A DNA stretch of 64,000 bases from the NCBI GenBank assembly GCA_009809945.1, contig WTPW01000069.1:292642-356641 (forward strand), read 5' to 3'. Source of the DNA: Gigaspora margarita. Taxonomy: Eukaryota; Glomeromycota; Glomeromycetes; Diversisporales; Gigasporaceae. Numbering within the stretch: the first letter of the stretch is position 1; the number at the start of each line of letters is the position of its first letter. Below, piece by piece: positions 1-12,436 of the stretch. The notes below the pieces were generated by a model. It had not been told where the DNA came from and did not search any database. It saw only the letters and a list, made by a program, of their open reading frames with translations. A program made the position numbers and the translations under genes.

Positions 1-87
1 CTCTCTCCCCATGCCTGAAGCCAAAAATATTGACATTAACCAACTAATTAACTAGAAGCAGTCTTAGTATTTGATATACTTACATAA

Positions 88-859
88 AAATATTATGCAT
101 GCATTACAGTAACTTTTTATTTATTTCTCGTTTTACATATATACGCACATGCAAAGATAATGCGCAAACTGTACGTTGAAATAAATTTTTTAAATTGTTA
201 TCATTAATAAAGTATGAATCTAGACTTCTAATTTCTTGCATAAAATAATACACCAAAAATATTGTGTACTATATGGGTGAAAATCTCCAATTTCAGTGAT
301 TATTTCATATGAGTAATAAGGTTAAATAAATTCAAGCAAATCATTCATGTGATTTAGTGATTATTGACTATTTGATCAGAAATTATAAGCTCAATTGTAA
401 ACTTCTTATGAGTCATTTATGGATTTTGTATATATATAACCTAGTTATAAATTTTTAGTACATTTATACCTGATTATACACCTGATTACTTATAAATTTT
501 TATATGCTTATGATTTGATCACTTTGTTACTATTATAATTTTAAATATGTATTTATATAATAATATTTTAAAAACATTGATAAAATTAAAGCAAATCTGC
601 ATTGATGAATTTAATAATTATAAGATTCAAATGTTTTAAAAGTAGGTAAAGTCTATATAAGCATTTTTATTTGTAATCAATGCTGTAAGATTTATAAGAA
701 ATGATTATTATTTTAATGAGAAATTACTTTCCATGTAATTATATATACATATATATATATATATTTATTAATTGTAAAAAATCCAGAGACTCTACTCGAT
801 CCCACAAATTCCACATCCCATATGGGATTTTTAAAAAAATCAGGATTTGCCCTTTACTA
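88..859 (+). mobile_element. Degenerate copy of the 36.76-kb hAT-type element
   Basis: From about position 88 the sequence runs collinear with the element at 36,756-37,714, including the stretch around AAACTGTACGTTGAAATAAA and the tail GGATTTTTAAAAAAATCAGG. The right tip reads CCCTTTACTA where the intact copy has CCCATCACTA. The left GC-rich tip is absent, so this is an old truncated or mutated copy. No coding capacity is visible. Confidence 0.7.
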
Positions 860-1019
860 CCCCTTCTTCTTCCCTTTTTATGTTCCCACATATAAAAAAA
901 GTGAAAATTTAAAAAAATTACAGTATAGCCACAAAATAATGCAATAGAATGTGCTTTGACTTTCAGTATAAATTAAGCTTAATTCAGGCTAAAATTTGAA
1001 ATAACTCCATATGCATTAT

Positions 1020-1245
1020 TTCACAGTTATACGTCAAATATAAAATAAAAAATAATTTAAAATAAAAAATAATTTAAAATAAAAAAATAATTTAAAAAAA
1101 TAAATAATTTAAAATAAAAAAATAATTTAAAATAAAATAAAATAATTTAAAACAAAATAATTTAAAAAATAAAATTAAAATGAATTAAAAAAAAATAAAA
1201 AATATTTAAAAAAAAACAAAAAAAAATAAAAAATAAAAAATTAAG
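1020..1245. repeat. A-rich simple repeat (AAATAATTTAAAAT type)
   Basis: Irregular tandem copies of AATAATTTAAAATAAAA fill this stretch. A matching low-complexity T-rich stretch lies at 49.56-49.68 kb, next to the inverted copy of the following repeat. Confidence 0.7.
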
Positions 1246-1650
1246 CTAAAATTTTAGTTTCTACTTGGCTATTTTCTCATATATATTTATTTTAGATTGC
1301 GATGAAAAGATTCAAGTAAGACTACTAAAAAAGAGCTTCCAAAGTGTTTTTTATTTAATTGTAAAGAACTAGAGAACTAGTATTAATGAGTAAGAAGAAA
1401 TATTTAAATAAACATCTAACTTCTACAAAAATAACAATTAAAAACCAATTATTCAAATCGATACTTTTTTATATTAAGCTATCTGATCAGTGATTTATTT
1501 TATTTAATAAGGTACAAAATTTGCATTCGACCAATAGGAACTTGGGGGAATTAGTAAACCCAAAATTTCAATTTGTAATCACATACATACTTTAAAATAA
1601 TGCAGATCCAATTACTAGATCATAAGAATTTTGGCTATAAAAATTGTATG
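1242..1650 (+). repeat. Dispersed repeat, inverted copy at 49.2-49.6 kb
   Basis: Landmarks such as AGCTAAAATTTTAGTTTC, the CTAGAGAACTAG region and TTTGCATTCGACCAATAGGA recur as reverse complements at 49,228-49,575. The two copies are clearly diverged. I see no TSD and no reading frame, so the element class is unknown. Confidence 0.65.
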
Positions 1651-1778
1651 TTCATGTGAAGTTCTTTTCTCAGATAAATGCATTATATAATTAATTAATT
1701 ATTTTTTTTGTTTCTTTCTTTTATAAGAGAAATATAATGTTAACTACTTAATCAAATTTATCTGACCTAATTAGCAAC

Positions 1779-2721
1779 ATTGTAGCTTGATTCCCTGAAA
1801 GTTAGTTTCCTGCCAACTCATTTTTCTGACACTATATTCCTGACAGAATGTTTTACCTATAGCATTTTTTGTTGGCAGAATATTTCCTTGACATGCCATG
1901 TTTTTGATATCCCCTTTCCTTAACAAGACATATTTTGAAAAGACATTTTACTAATATGATATATTTCAGAAAGAACATTTTTTCAACATGATATGTTGCC
2001 AATATCTCTTTTTCTGACAAGATCTTTTTCCAATTAGAAGTTTCATTTAAAAATAATCATTATATTCAATACAAAAAAAAACTTAAATGAGTAAGTTAGG
2101 GCAGTGTTGTACATTTTGGCTGTCCACAGCCTTTTTTGGCTTGTTCATGTCCAAACTTGTCCAAACATCCAAGATTGTTCAAAACTTGTTTAGGCTTTAA
2201 TAATCAATAAATCTATCTAAAAAATATATAAGTATATATTTTTTTAGATGCTGAACACATTCTAGTTAAAATTAAAATAGGTTATCTTAATAAATTTGAA
2301 GTAATTTTACTATATTTAATTGTCCAAAATTGTTCAAAATTGTCCAAGTCATTGTACAAGACTGTCTCATGACAACACTGAGTTAGGGTTAGATTAGGGG
2401 TATTTTTGGTGAGTTTGTTTTAATTCTGGTATCAAATGATGTTATTATATGTTTATTATATAATTGTCAGTAAAATAGGTTGTCAGAAAAAGTGTATTAA
2501 ATAATATTTAGTGTCAAAAAAAAGTCAAATTAGAAATATGTCATATCAGAGAAATATCTTGTCGAAAATTTGAGATATCAGATAAGAAGCTATAGAAAAC
2601 ATGGTATCTTGAGAAATTTTCTGTTAACAAAAAGTTCAGTAGATGAAACATTCTGTTAGGAATATAGTGTCAGGAAAATGAGTTGGCAGAGAACTAACTT
2701 TTGGGAAATTATACCACAATC
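1779..2721. mobile_element. MULE-like foldback element, 10-bp TSD
   Basis: Long inverted arms (about 300 bp each) face each other; the left arm has GTTAGTTTCCTGCCAACTCA, and the right arm carries its diverged reverse complement. The direct repeat AATTAGCAAC flanks the element at 1769-1778 and 2722-2731. Long terminal inverted repeats with a 9-10 bp duplication fit Mutator-like elements. The centre is interrupted by a separate hAT-type insertion. There is no transposase. Confidence 0.65.
2102..2380. mobile_element. hAT-type MITE nested in the foldback element
   Basis: The ends CAGTGTTGT and ACAACACTG are inverted, and a perfect 8-bp TSD AGTTAGGG lies at 2094-2101 and 2381-2388. The interior contains repeated TTGTCCAAA motifs in both orientations, a layout like hAT subterminal repeats. 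It lies between the two arms of the surrounding foldback element, so it inserted later. Confidence 0.8.
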
Positions 2722-2814
2722 AATTAGCAACTTAACTAGAATCTTTAGACTAAATTTAACTTGAAATTAATTCATTACAATAGACTTACTACTTTAAAAA
2801 TATGTTGTTTATTT

Positions 2815-2899
2815 TTATGTTCATTTTATTTTCCCCCTCTTCCCCACTTTTGAGAGCCCTGGAAAGTAATGTTAACTGAAAAATTAACTTCAAATGGTC
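2815..2899 (+). mobile_element. Truncated right end of a Harbinger-like element
   Basis: The sequence CCTGGAAAGTAATGTTAACTG followed by ATTAACTTCAAATGGTC and then TAA matches the right end of the elements at 28,610-29,310 and 48,864-49,107. I could not find a matching left end, so this is a fragment. Confidence 0.55.
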
Positions 2900-3388
2900 T
2901 AAGTTCGATATCCACTTTTCAATATTAATATAATAAAAGTAAAACCCTTAATTTTTGAATTCAACTTTAATTTTAATAAACCTTGCAAGACTCAATTCGA
3001 CAGATTGAATTGACTTGTACCTTCGTATTGGCTTATTATAACTCAAATTTGTGTATAATAAAGCTTTTTAGTTGATATAGCTATATTGTAAAAATCACCT
3101 TCTTTAGCATTAGTAGAATTAGTCAATCTTTTGTTATTAAATTTCTGACCAAACAAATTTTCTGCAGTTACTGGAATTACTTAACTACCTGTCTCCCATT
3201 TGCATAATTATCACCTGATATCATCAATTTAAAGATATTATTTTATATAATTCAATTAACCTAACCCCCATATTAGCATTATCAGCATTAGCATCTTTAA
3301 TCTATCTCTAATTTAGTAATTTATCATTCATGCATACCTTTATAACCCACATATCTGATTTCATTTACCCACCCTATCAATATACAGA

Positions 3389-3690
3389 AATGCATGTATA
3401 AATATGAAATTTTATGTGGGTAAGCATGGGTTTCATAATCGCTACACAGAAATTGCACAGAAATTGATCATCCAAAAAATTTAATACACGTTATTACACA
3501 AAAAGTTAAAATCTGTGCATTATTGTGCATAGTATTATATCCATAATTTTTATGCACTAACATGCACAATCATTAAGATTCTTAAAATTATAATTTGTAC
3601 ACAATCGTTAAAATTCTTAACAATTATAATTTGTACACAATTGTTAAGATTCTTAACAATTATTATTTGTGCACAATCATCATCAGCGAA
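3389..3690 (+). repeat. Truncated copy of the long dispersed repeat seen at 38.6-42.0 kb
   Basis: This stretch aligns with 38,560-38,600 plus 39,509-39,660, skipping the element at 38,604-39,508. It therefore preserves the unoccupied insertion site (GTGGGTAAGCATGGG). It ends in a few copies of the CACAATCATTAAGATTCTTA motif that forms longer arrays at 10.1 and 39.7 kb. Confidence 0.75.
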
Positions 3691-3823
3691 TTTATAGTAG
3701 CGAAATTTTTCAAAAGATTTTGTGAATATGTCATATGGCAGATAATACTCATTACTTGTGACATCTAAATGTAATAAAAATAGATTCTGAATTTGAACAT
3801 ATATATAAATAATAATATATATT

Positions 3824-4048
3824 GTCGTGGATGATCGTGAAATCGGATGATGATAAAATTTGGGGGTCTTAATTTGAAAATATAAGCCCTACTAAAATCC
3901 ACCTATACTCTTTTATTAATAACCCTAACCCTAAATCCTAACTCAACCATAAAAAAAAAGCAGACAAAAAAGGCCCTAAAAAATTTTAAAAATCGTACAT
4001 AAAATATATCCAAATTTCACCATCATCCGATTTCATGATCATCTGTGA
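3824..4048. mobile_element. Palindromic MITE with telomere-like core, copy 1
   Basis: Arms containing GATGATCGTGAAATCGGATG and its near reverse complement flank a core with AACCCTAACCCTAA. A perfect 8-bp TSD TATATATT lies at 3816-3823 and 4049-4056. Sister copies are at 28,742, 32,000 and 63,450. The superfamily is uncertain: an 8-bp TSD fits hAT or P. Confidence 0.75.
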
Positions 4049-4056
4049 TATATATT

Positions 4057-5318
4057 ACCTATATACACATACTGTATATACTGTATGTACGTCACAACCT
4101 TTATTTTTATTAGTAACCAATAGCTGCCAAACCTTTTCAATGTCTTTTATGTAACAAGTCATATGCGAATAAAGCTTCCTTAGTTACTCTTGAATGAAAA
4201 GCTCATAATCAAAATATCATCATTCCACATTACCATATTCTTTTCACTCCTCTTTATTCTTTTTATTGCCACTTTCATGGTTTGTTTATTGATACAATAC
4301 AATCCCGGCTTGGGTCACATCATGCAACTGAAGACAAAAAAACGTTCAAGTGCATTGTAAAGAAAATTTGTTTTATTTTATCTTCCGAGAACAAGAAACT
4401 TTTACTTTTTAAGTATCTAGTTACAAATATAGTTGTATATTTAAAGGTCAGATTGGAATAAAATGAATTGGTGAAATATTTTAATGTTCTAACTAGTGGA
4501 TAAAAGCAAATAATTTGGATGGAGAAACTATAGTTGATTATCAGCAGCAAGATCCAATTACCAAAAAATTTATTGACAAAGAAATAGGCTTTAGTTAGAA
4601 ATGAAAATCATGCAAAATTTTTCAGAATGGATATGATTTATTTATTTTTATAGAGTTATGACATGTAGTTTTTCTACATATTGCCAAACAATTTGTATTG
4701 AAAATTAAAATAGTAAGTATTACTGTACTTTAATATTGGTCAGTATTAAATTAATAATTAAGATAATAATTTTTTTTCTAGATAATATCAAACTACAATG
4801 AATAAATTTGTAATAATAACCATTGGGAATTAGTAGAAACTTCATTTCTACTTATTTACAAATAGATCAGATATTATTCATTAATTTTCTGTAATCTTGG
4901 TTTAGCGATTAGGAATTATTTTATATATTCAATTATTAAATTTTTTTTTGTAAATATTTAGTTTATTATTTATATTAATAAAGGAAATAAAGATACTAAT
5001 TCAAATAGAGCAATAATTTTATACTATAATTTATTTGACAATCTATCGAAATACAAATAATTATTATATAAAACTTTATATTGTTTATTAGTATTTTATT
5101 TATCAATTTCTATAGTTTTTTCAAAATAAGAAGTTGGAATTTTACGAATTAAAAAATAAACTTGGCGATTTTTATATTTTTGTATTTCTTTTACTGGTGA
5201 TTGTTGAGTTTTTTACCATCTATTGTAGTTTTACCAAAAAATAAACGAACCTATAAATTATATATAGTAAATTAATATTAGTTTGAATTATATAAATTAA
5301 ATTATAATGACAAATAAT
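4057..5318. other. AT-rich intergenic stretch
   Basis: I see no convincing gene, repeat boundary or RNA here. The one open frame on the minus strand (4320-4550) has low-complexity composition and no recognisable domain. Confidence 0.5.
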
Positions 5319-7875
5319 TTACATGGTGATTTTTTTTTCTAAACTAGAAGTTGAAAAATATCGTAACTTTAAACCTTCTAATTTTAATGATCGTATAAAA
5401 GCCAGAATATGACATGCTAAAACATTCATATAAGGATTTATATCTTGACATTGATAAATGTCTTCTTGTACAATTTTTTCAGTTGCTGTTTTTAAAGTAG
5501 GCCGACAAAATGTAGATACCCAATTTTGTACATCAATTTCAAATTTATATATAACTGTATCTGCTAAATCATTTTTACTATGCATTAGTTTATATAAACT
5601 AAAAAAATCTCGTCACAATTTTTCAATTATTTGACTATGTAATCCTAGCAAATAATTTGATACTGGAAATTTTTCTAATAATCATTTTTTTGCTGGGCCC
5701 ATTAGAGCAGTCCACTTATATTTGCCTCCTACAGTTTCTGGATCGTAAAAATAAAAATTTACTCTAATAGATCTCATAGTATCTTCAATTTGATTACGAA
5801 TACTAATATTTGATGATTGCAATTGTAATAATTTTGATTTTGATTTAGATTTACTTTTAAAATCAAAATTTGGATGTTTCATTAATTCATAAAAAAATTC
5901 TTCGAAAAGAACATCAACAATACATAGCATTAAATACAATTCGTCAGGTATACAGTGATTGGATTGTAAAAATGGTAACAAGCTTTAACGATCTTTAAGT
6001 TTTTCTAATTATATTATTAAATATTAATATTTTTTAAATTATTTTTTTTAATATATTACTATATTTACTATATATACCTTGTGTATTTTGACTATTAATT
6101 CATATTTTATCCATATTCCATCATTCATTTTTGTGACAGTTACAATATAAACAAAAATGATGTGCCATTAAACCATTAATTCCTAATACAAGCACCATAA
6201 ATTTCCAATCGGATGAAAACCACAAATCTACTTTCCAAAAATTTCTTTTATTATCTTCAAATTCTTGATTAACTAATTGTTTTAATTCGTCTATAAAAAT
6301 TTCAAAAGCTAATTGCAAAGATTTGAATTTTTCTATACCAGTATATAAACATATACTATAATAAATATAATCTAAGATTAATACTTTATAACATAAAAGA
6401 TTTAAATAATAAATAATTAAACAATTACCAGTGTTGTTTCGCAGAATCAAGTACATTATTTTCATTTAAAATACAAACTGTAAACATTATATGATGATTT
6501 GATCTTCCAACTTCACATCCGTCTCTACCTAATTTTAATTTAATAACATTACCACGAGATATAACTGAAGGTTCTTTATTAACAAGAGTAGGAATAATAA
6601 TTGATAAAAGCGCAGTTAAAGATCGGTAAGCTCCATATCCTATATCTGTTGATAATATTTCAATATTATCAAGTGAATCTATAGAATTATCTAATAATAG
6701 TAAACTTCTAGATATAAATATTATTTTAGGCTTAATTTGAAATGTTGTTATTGGTATTAAACTATCCATTGTTTGGTTAATAAATTGTCATCTTTCTGCA
6801 ATTAAATATTCATGTGTTATACTTGGCATTACAGCTGATAATCGACGATATCCATCTTGAGATACTAATGATTCATTACATGCACGAATAATTGAGTCCA
6901 ATTCTTGATCAGTTAATTCTTTAGTTTTATTTGATGTATATTGAAGCTTTATATTTTGATTAAGAGCACGAATTGTAAAATATTCTATATTTGTATACTA
7001 AAAATTATATTGTATAAACTGTTGATTAATACTACTATACACATTTTCACCTAAACTTTTTAATCACTTATTTTGTTGTGATTCAGATTTCAAATCATTG
7101 TATTCTTTTTTTGAATATGTGATTGAGCTAATTTTGCTTGTGCATTAATACGCCTTTGATCTAAACAGTTAAAATCAAACCCAAAAAGAATAATACCAGA
7201 AAGTCTAGAATTTTTGTTTCCTCGTAATTTCTATTAATACAAAATAATAATTATTTATATTATTTTTTATTTAATTTATTTTATAAATTTAATAAATATA
7301 AATTAAGCTCTAAAAAAAGTTGTGCTGCATGACTTGCAGATTGTTCACTCGCTACAGATTCTTCTTTATTGTTATTACTAACCCAATTAACAATAAATTT
7401 TACTTTTCCATTAAACTAATATTCAGTTAAACAAGTTGCTCAACTCCATTAATATTTAAGCAAATCATTTAATCAGTAGGAATAGAATAGCATACTCCAT
7501 TCACAGTAGTTTTCTTTGTTATTTTAACATGACTTGGATAGTAACCTAAGCATAATACTTTGTAATAATATTCTTTTGATATACATGACTTAATACATTG
7601 TTACATATATATCAGGATATTCATCACGAACATTACAAAGACCATTGCTATTGTTTGATACAGGTAAAGACTGAAGAGGTTGTCAATGTTCTTGAATTTT
7701 ATATTGGTTGATATTAAATCATTGCATAAAAGATTGGTTTTCTAAATGTTTATTATTTTAATAAAAATTATTTATTAATAATGGTGGGGCTAAATTGCGT
7801 TGAAGTACTATTAGAAATCGTTGAGCTAAATTGAGTTGAAGTACCATTAGAAATTGTTGAGCTAAACTGAGCCAT
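5319..7875 (-). pseudogene. Multi-stop pseudogene of a conserved, possibly transposon-derived protein
   Basis: Reading leftwards, a possible start at 7873-7875 begins a repetitive QFSSTISN N-terminus, followed by a largely continuous but broken frame. Recognisable blocks include LKLGRDGCEVGR, YTGIEKF, LWFSSDWKFMVLVLGINGL, HHFCLYCNCHKNE (a Cys/His cluster), CIPDELYLML and NPYMNVLACHILAFIRSLK. These match my memory of a large uncharacterised family common in Rhizophagus and some invertebrates, often treated as transposon-derived; I do not know its function. Two introns fit GT-AG: 6356-6428 and 5993-6077. In-frame stops lie at 6121-6123, 6100-6102, 5985-5987, 5682-5684 and 5613-5615, with more near the N-terminus. 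The gene is dead. The family call comes from recall, not a search. Confidence 0.65.
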
Positions 7876-8219
7876 TTAACTAAATAGTAGAAAATAAGTT
7901 AAAAAAACTAAATTTTTAAAGCTATATTAAATAAAACTTGTAGTATACTAGTATACCTATTTTTGGACAATGTTTGACGATGTTTTAATTTCAAACTTGT
8001 AAATAAAAAATATATCTTGTTAAAATTGACTTTAAATTAGCCAATTGGATTTTCTATATTATCTATTGTTGATGTAATTAATGTATACTATATTTAGTAA
8101 TACAAATTTAGATTATCACACAACAAATCTGATTCGTAAGATTTGGTTATGAAAATCAAAACATGTGATTCAAAAAGTTACCCAAATGAGTCAGATTAGC
8201 CCATATGTGAAATCTTTTA

Positions 8220-8345
8220 AAAGATCTTGCATATCACAATATATTTTGAAATATTTTAGGTTTCAAAATATTTTGAAAATAATTCGAAATATTTCGAAAG
8301 TGGTATCAAAATATTTTTCAAAATATTTCAAAATATTTTAGACCT
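8220..8345. repeat. AAATATTT-rich palindromic repeats
   Basis: Multiple TTCAAAATATTTTGAAA-like self-complementary units are packed here. A similar block lies at 9895-10,045. It may form hairpins; no gene is seen. Confidence 0.55.
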
Positions 8346-8499
8346 GAAAAACCAAGCTAGATCAGTAGATTTGTAACCTGGATTATACTAAAATTGTATC
8401 AAACTAATATTTTCAAAATATTTAAATATTTTGATGATGTTTAAATATAATCTACAAACTCTGTATTACAAAATTAGATTGATCTTTGTTTATAATTAG

Positions 8500-9000
8500 A
8501 TCTTCAGTTTTACATTGTTTTTTTTTATTTGTTTTGTTTTTTTTTGTTTTTTTGTTTTTTCTCTTTGTTTTGTTTTTTCTCTTTTTTTTTTATCTATTTT
8601 TTAAATTTTTTTTTATTTTGGCATTTTACAAGATAACCAACCTAACTTTGGAGATTTGCAAGAAAACCTAAAACTTTTTGCTACTTTGCAGGAACACAAA
8701 TTTGACTTTGCAAGCCACCTAAGACTTTTGACACTTTGCAAGAATACAAATATTTCTTCGCAATTTCTAAATTGCCAAGAACATTTCTTTAAAGAAATTG
8801 TTTTAGTTAAACACAAGTCTTCACAAGTCTTTGCAAGGTTTCGTTATATATTTTTTTTGTTTGAAACTTCTTGTTTTTGTTTTTTTTTAAATTTTTTTTA
8901 TTAATTTAATTTATTCCAGCACTTTGCAGGAACACAATCCTTACTTCCTGGCACTTTCAAGAAAACCAACCCAGGCTATTTCAGCAATTATCAAATATGA
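8500..9000 (+). repeat. T-rich stretch with degenerate TTTGCAAGAA repeats
   Basis: A pyrimidine-rich block is followed by degenerate repeats of CTTTGCAAGAAAAC and CTTTGCAGGAACAC. Open frames on both strands result from this repetition and are not believable genes. Confidence 0.55.
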
Positions 9001-9029
9001 AAAATAGAGATTTGGGGCTTCCTTTATTT

Positions 9030-9640
9030 TTTTTTATTCAGTTTGTTATATTTTTTGTTTTTTTATTTGATTTTTTATTTTTTTACTTTTCCACTATTTT
9101 TAGAAAATATTTAAAAAAGGTGAAACGAAGATGATAGCCAAAACAAAAGAAATAGCCAAAGCAAAATAATAGTTAAAACAAAGAAGTGAAATAATAGCTA
9201 ACTGCGAGGTAAGTAAAAATAAGCATGTAGGGCTAAATTTTATAAAATTATATATGATAAAGTGCGAAAGTTTAAAATACATTTTCATTTTCATTTTTTC
9301 TTTTTTTTTTGGGTTCATTTTTTTTTGTCTTTATTTTTTTATTTAGTTTGCTTATATTTTTTGTTTTTTCATTTGGTTTTTTTTATTTTACTTCTACATT
9401 ATTTTTAGAAAGCATTTAAAAAAGAGTGAAATGAAGACAATAGCAAAAACAAAAGAAATAGCAAAACAAAATGATAGTTAAAACAAAGAAACAAAATAAT
9501 AGCTAATTGTGAGGTGAGCAAAAATAAGTGTATAGTTTTTTGGAATTATATATGATGAAGTACAAAAGTATTTTAAAATACATTTTCATTTTCAGTTTTT
9601 TCATTTTTTTTTTGGGTTCATTTTTTTCGTCGTTTTTTCT
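9030..9640 (+). repeat. Two-unit tandem duplication of about 300 bp
   Basis: Two consecutive diverged units, roughly 9030-9330 and 9331-9640, share the blocks ACAAAAGAAATAGC, TAGTTAAAACAAAGAA, AATTATATATGATGAAGT and TTTAAAATACATTTTCATTT. Both are T-rich at the start. No gene is visible. Confidence 0.65.
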
Positions 9641-10080
9641 TTTTTTTTTGTATAATAATATATAATAAAAATATAATATTGAATAAAAATGTGTATTTAA
9701 TTTAAAATAAATTAAGAATATAATGTATAATAATAAATAAAAAAATATAAATTTTAAATTGAAATGTGAAATATGTGAAAACTTGTGAAAATGTTCAAAA
9801 ATTTGCAAAATCATGATTGTGATAATATGCGAAATATTACCTCCTGCAACCTGAAGAAGTGATAATTAGATACAGGGTTGCATTGTTTTTATTTGTCCTA
9901 TTTTGCAATATTTTGCAATATATTTCAAAATATTTCAAAATTTATTTCAAAATATTTCAAAAGAAATGCATGCCAAAATCTTTCAAAAGATTGTGATTTT
10001 TTCAAGAGATTTTGTGTTAATCGCAATTCTTTTGAAAGATTTTAGTATACAATTTTTTTAAAAGATTTCATATATTTATT

Positions 10081-11960
10081 TTCTAATGATTAAGATTTTT
10101 AATGATCATAATTTGTGCACAATTGTTAAGATTCTTAACAATCATAATTTGTGCACAGTCGTTAAGATTCTTAACGATCACACAATCATTAAGATTCTTA
10201 ATGATCACAATTGTTAAGATTTTAAATGATCAAAATTTGTACACAATTATTAAGATTCTTAATGATTACACAATCGTTAAGATTCTTAATAATCACACAA
10301 TTGTTAAGATTCTTAACGTTCATACAATTGTTAAGATTCTTAACAATTACACAATTGTTAAGATTTTTAATGATCACACAATCGTTAAGATTCTTAATGA
10401 TTATAATTTGTGCACAATCATTAAGTTTCTTAACAATCATAATTTGTGCACAATCATTAAGATTCTTAATGATTATAATTTTTGCACAATCGTTAAGTTT
10501 CTTAATAATAATAATTTGTACACAATCATTAAGATGATCACACAATTATTAAGATTCTTAATGATCATAATCATAATTTTTGTGCTCTGATGTGCACAAT
10601 CATTAAGATTTTTAACGATCAAAATTTTAGTGCACTTACATTATGATTCTTACAATCGTTAAGATTCCTTAACAATCAATTTTAATGATCTTTTTTGTAC
10701 ATGATATCAGTGCATTAATATCATGATCATCACAATCGTTAAGATTTTTAATGATCATTATTATAATTTCATATACTAACGTGATGATCATTAAGATCCT
10801 TAACAATTATAATTCTATGCATTAATGTGATAATCATTAAAATTCTTAATAATTATAAATTCTGTGCATTGATGCATACAAAAACATTCATTTTGTTGTT
10901 TTTTTTTTGTTTGTTTTTTGCTCTTAATAATAATTTCTATGCATTGATATGCACAAATTAGTCAAATAATTATTTGCTTTTTTTATTTTTATTTTTTTTT
11001 TAATCTTATAATTTTATTAGGATAAATGTTCTTGTCACCCCTGTTACATGACATGTTTGTCACAGGTCATGTACAATATATAAACTGTAATCATTGATTA
11101 TCATTGATAATTATTGTTTTTTTCTTTGCTTTCGCTTTCTCTTAGTTTGACCCATGTACATGTTTAACTAACCTTTATTTTTTTTTAGACAATAATCTCG
11201 TTACTGGAGTTGTGGTTTTTGGAGTCATTGTTTCTAGAGTTGTCTTTGGAGTCACCATTTTTGGAGTTACCAATTTCATTGCATTCTTGTTTGCTCTTTT
11301 AGTATGTGGCTTTTTTACAGTTGGACCTGCATATATATGTAACTATACTTGTTTTAAGAAGAAAGTTCATTACTGAAGTTGCATTAGACTGCTTTGTTTT
11401 TTTTTGCAGATAGTAGTTTTATTATTTGCATCACATTCTTGTTCATTTTTTAGTGTAGTGGGTATTTCGTAGTTTGACCCAAGTACATGTTTAACTGCTC
11501 CCATTGTTTTTTTTTAAAATAATAGTCTTATTACTGGTGTCATCATTGATGATGCAGTTTTGGAGTCTTTCAGCCCTGGTATGACTATATTGTATTTGGT
11601 AATGTGAATTCATTATTTGAATAAGTTTTGTGTAATCAATTTTGGAGGATCAATTTTGGGTTCATTTCTGAAGCTTCACTTATTTTGGTTTGTCATGTTG
11701 TGCTATATTATAGTAGTTTAGGGCTAGATAATGGTTGGTTTAGTTAATATAATAGAATTAGATAGCCATTTTTGGGTCAGGATTAGGAAAGTATTTTCTT
11801 ATTTAGCATGTAATATTAAAGTATTTGTATTATAAAATTTAACTAATAAAATAATGAAATTAGTTAATAAAATACAAAATTTAGTTAATAAATCTTATAA
11901 AATTTAGCTAATAAAATTATAAAATTTAGTTAATTGATGATCCACCAGTCATCTGGTAAA
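10081..11960 (+). repeat. Long dispersed repeat carrying a TTAAGATTCTTAA array
   Basis: Positions 10,081-10,870 are an irregular array of CACAATCATTAAGATTCTTAATGAT units, partly self-complementary and partly sharing GCACAAT. The following 1 kb (GAGTTGTGG... to the TTTAGTTAATAAA-rich tail) resembles 41,220-42,040. Together this is a nearly 2-kb repeat family with a second long copy at 38,560-42,040 and a stub at 3389. Open frames inside the array on both strands are by-products of the repeat. Confidence 0.7.
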
Positions 11961-11968
11961 AGATCATA

Positions 11969-12434
11969 GTGTAAAATGACGCAGATTACTATGTAAATTA
12001 CATAAGCAGGAAATGCCGAGATTTTTTGACAATCATTTATATAAATTTTTTTGTACAAAGTTTACAGCTAATGCCCACTAATTGAAAGTTGTAGAGCTCA
12101 CTGAGATGTATATAAAGGAGATGAGATCGTCCAAATTGGCCCAGTAGTTGCTGAGATATCTTTAAAAAATGATTGGCCAAATATAAAATTACTATGTAAA
12201 CAAACTGTTATTTACATAGTAATTTTATATAGTCAGCCAATCATTTTTAAAGATATCTCAGCAACCACTGGGCCAATTTGGACGATCTCACCTCCTTTAG
12301 ATGTGTCTCAGTGAGCTCTACAACTTTAATTATTGGGCATTAGCTGTTAACTTAGTATGAAAACTTTTTTTCTTAGAGACACTCAGCATTTATATCCTAT
12401 ATGATAAACATATGAGATCTGCATCATGTTATAC
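11969..12434. mobile_element. TA-flanked palindromic MITE (mariner-like)
   Basis: The ends GTGTAAAATGACGCAGAT and ATCTGCATCATGTTATAC are imperfect inverted repeats between TA dinucleotides at 11,967-11,968 and 12,435-12,436. Nearly the whole element is a foldback centred near 12,210. The arms contain the shared module around CCAAATTGGCCCAGTAGTTG that recurs in elements at 36.4, 38.6 and 47.2 kb. Confidence 0.7.
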
Positions 12435-12436
12435 TA

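Noticed and set aside
701..895. 64-codon open frame
   Set aside because: It falls inside a degenerate transposon copy, including a TATATA run and its right tip.
10102..10590. Long open frames on both strands
   Set aside because: They follow the TTAAGATTCTTAA repeat, which is open in several frames at once; the peptides are simple repeats. The same applies to 40,335-40,837.
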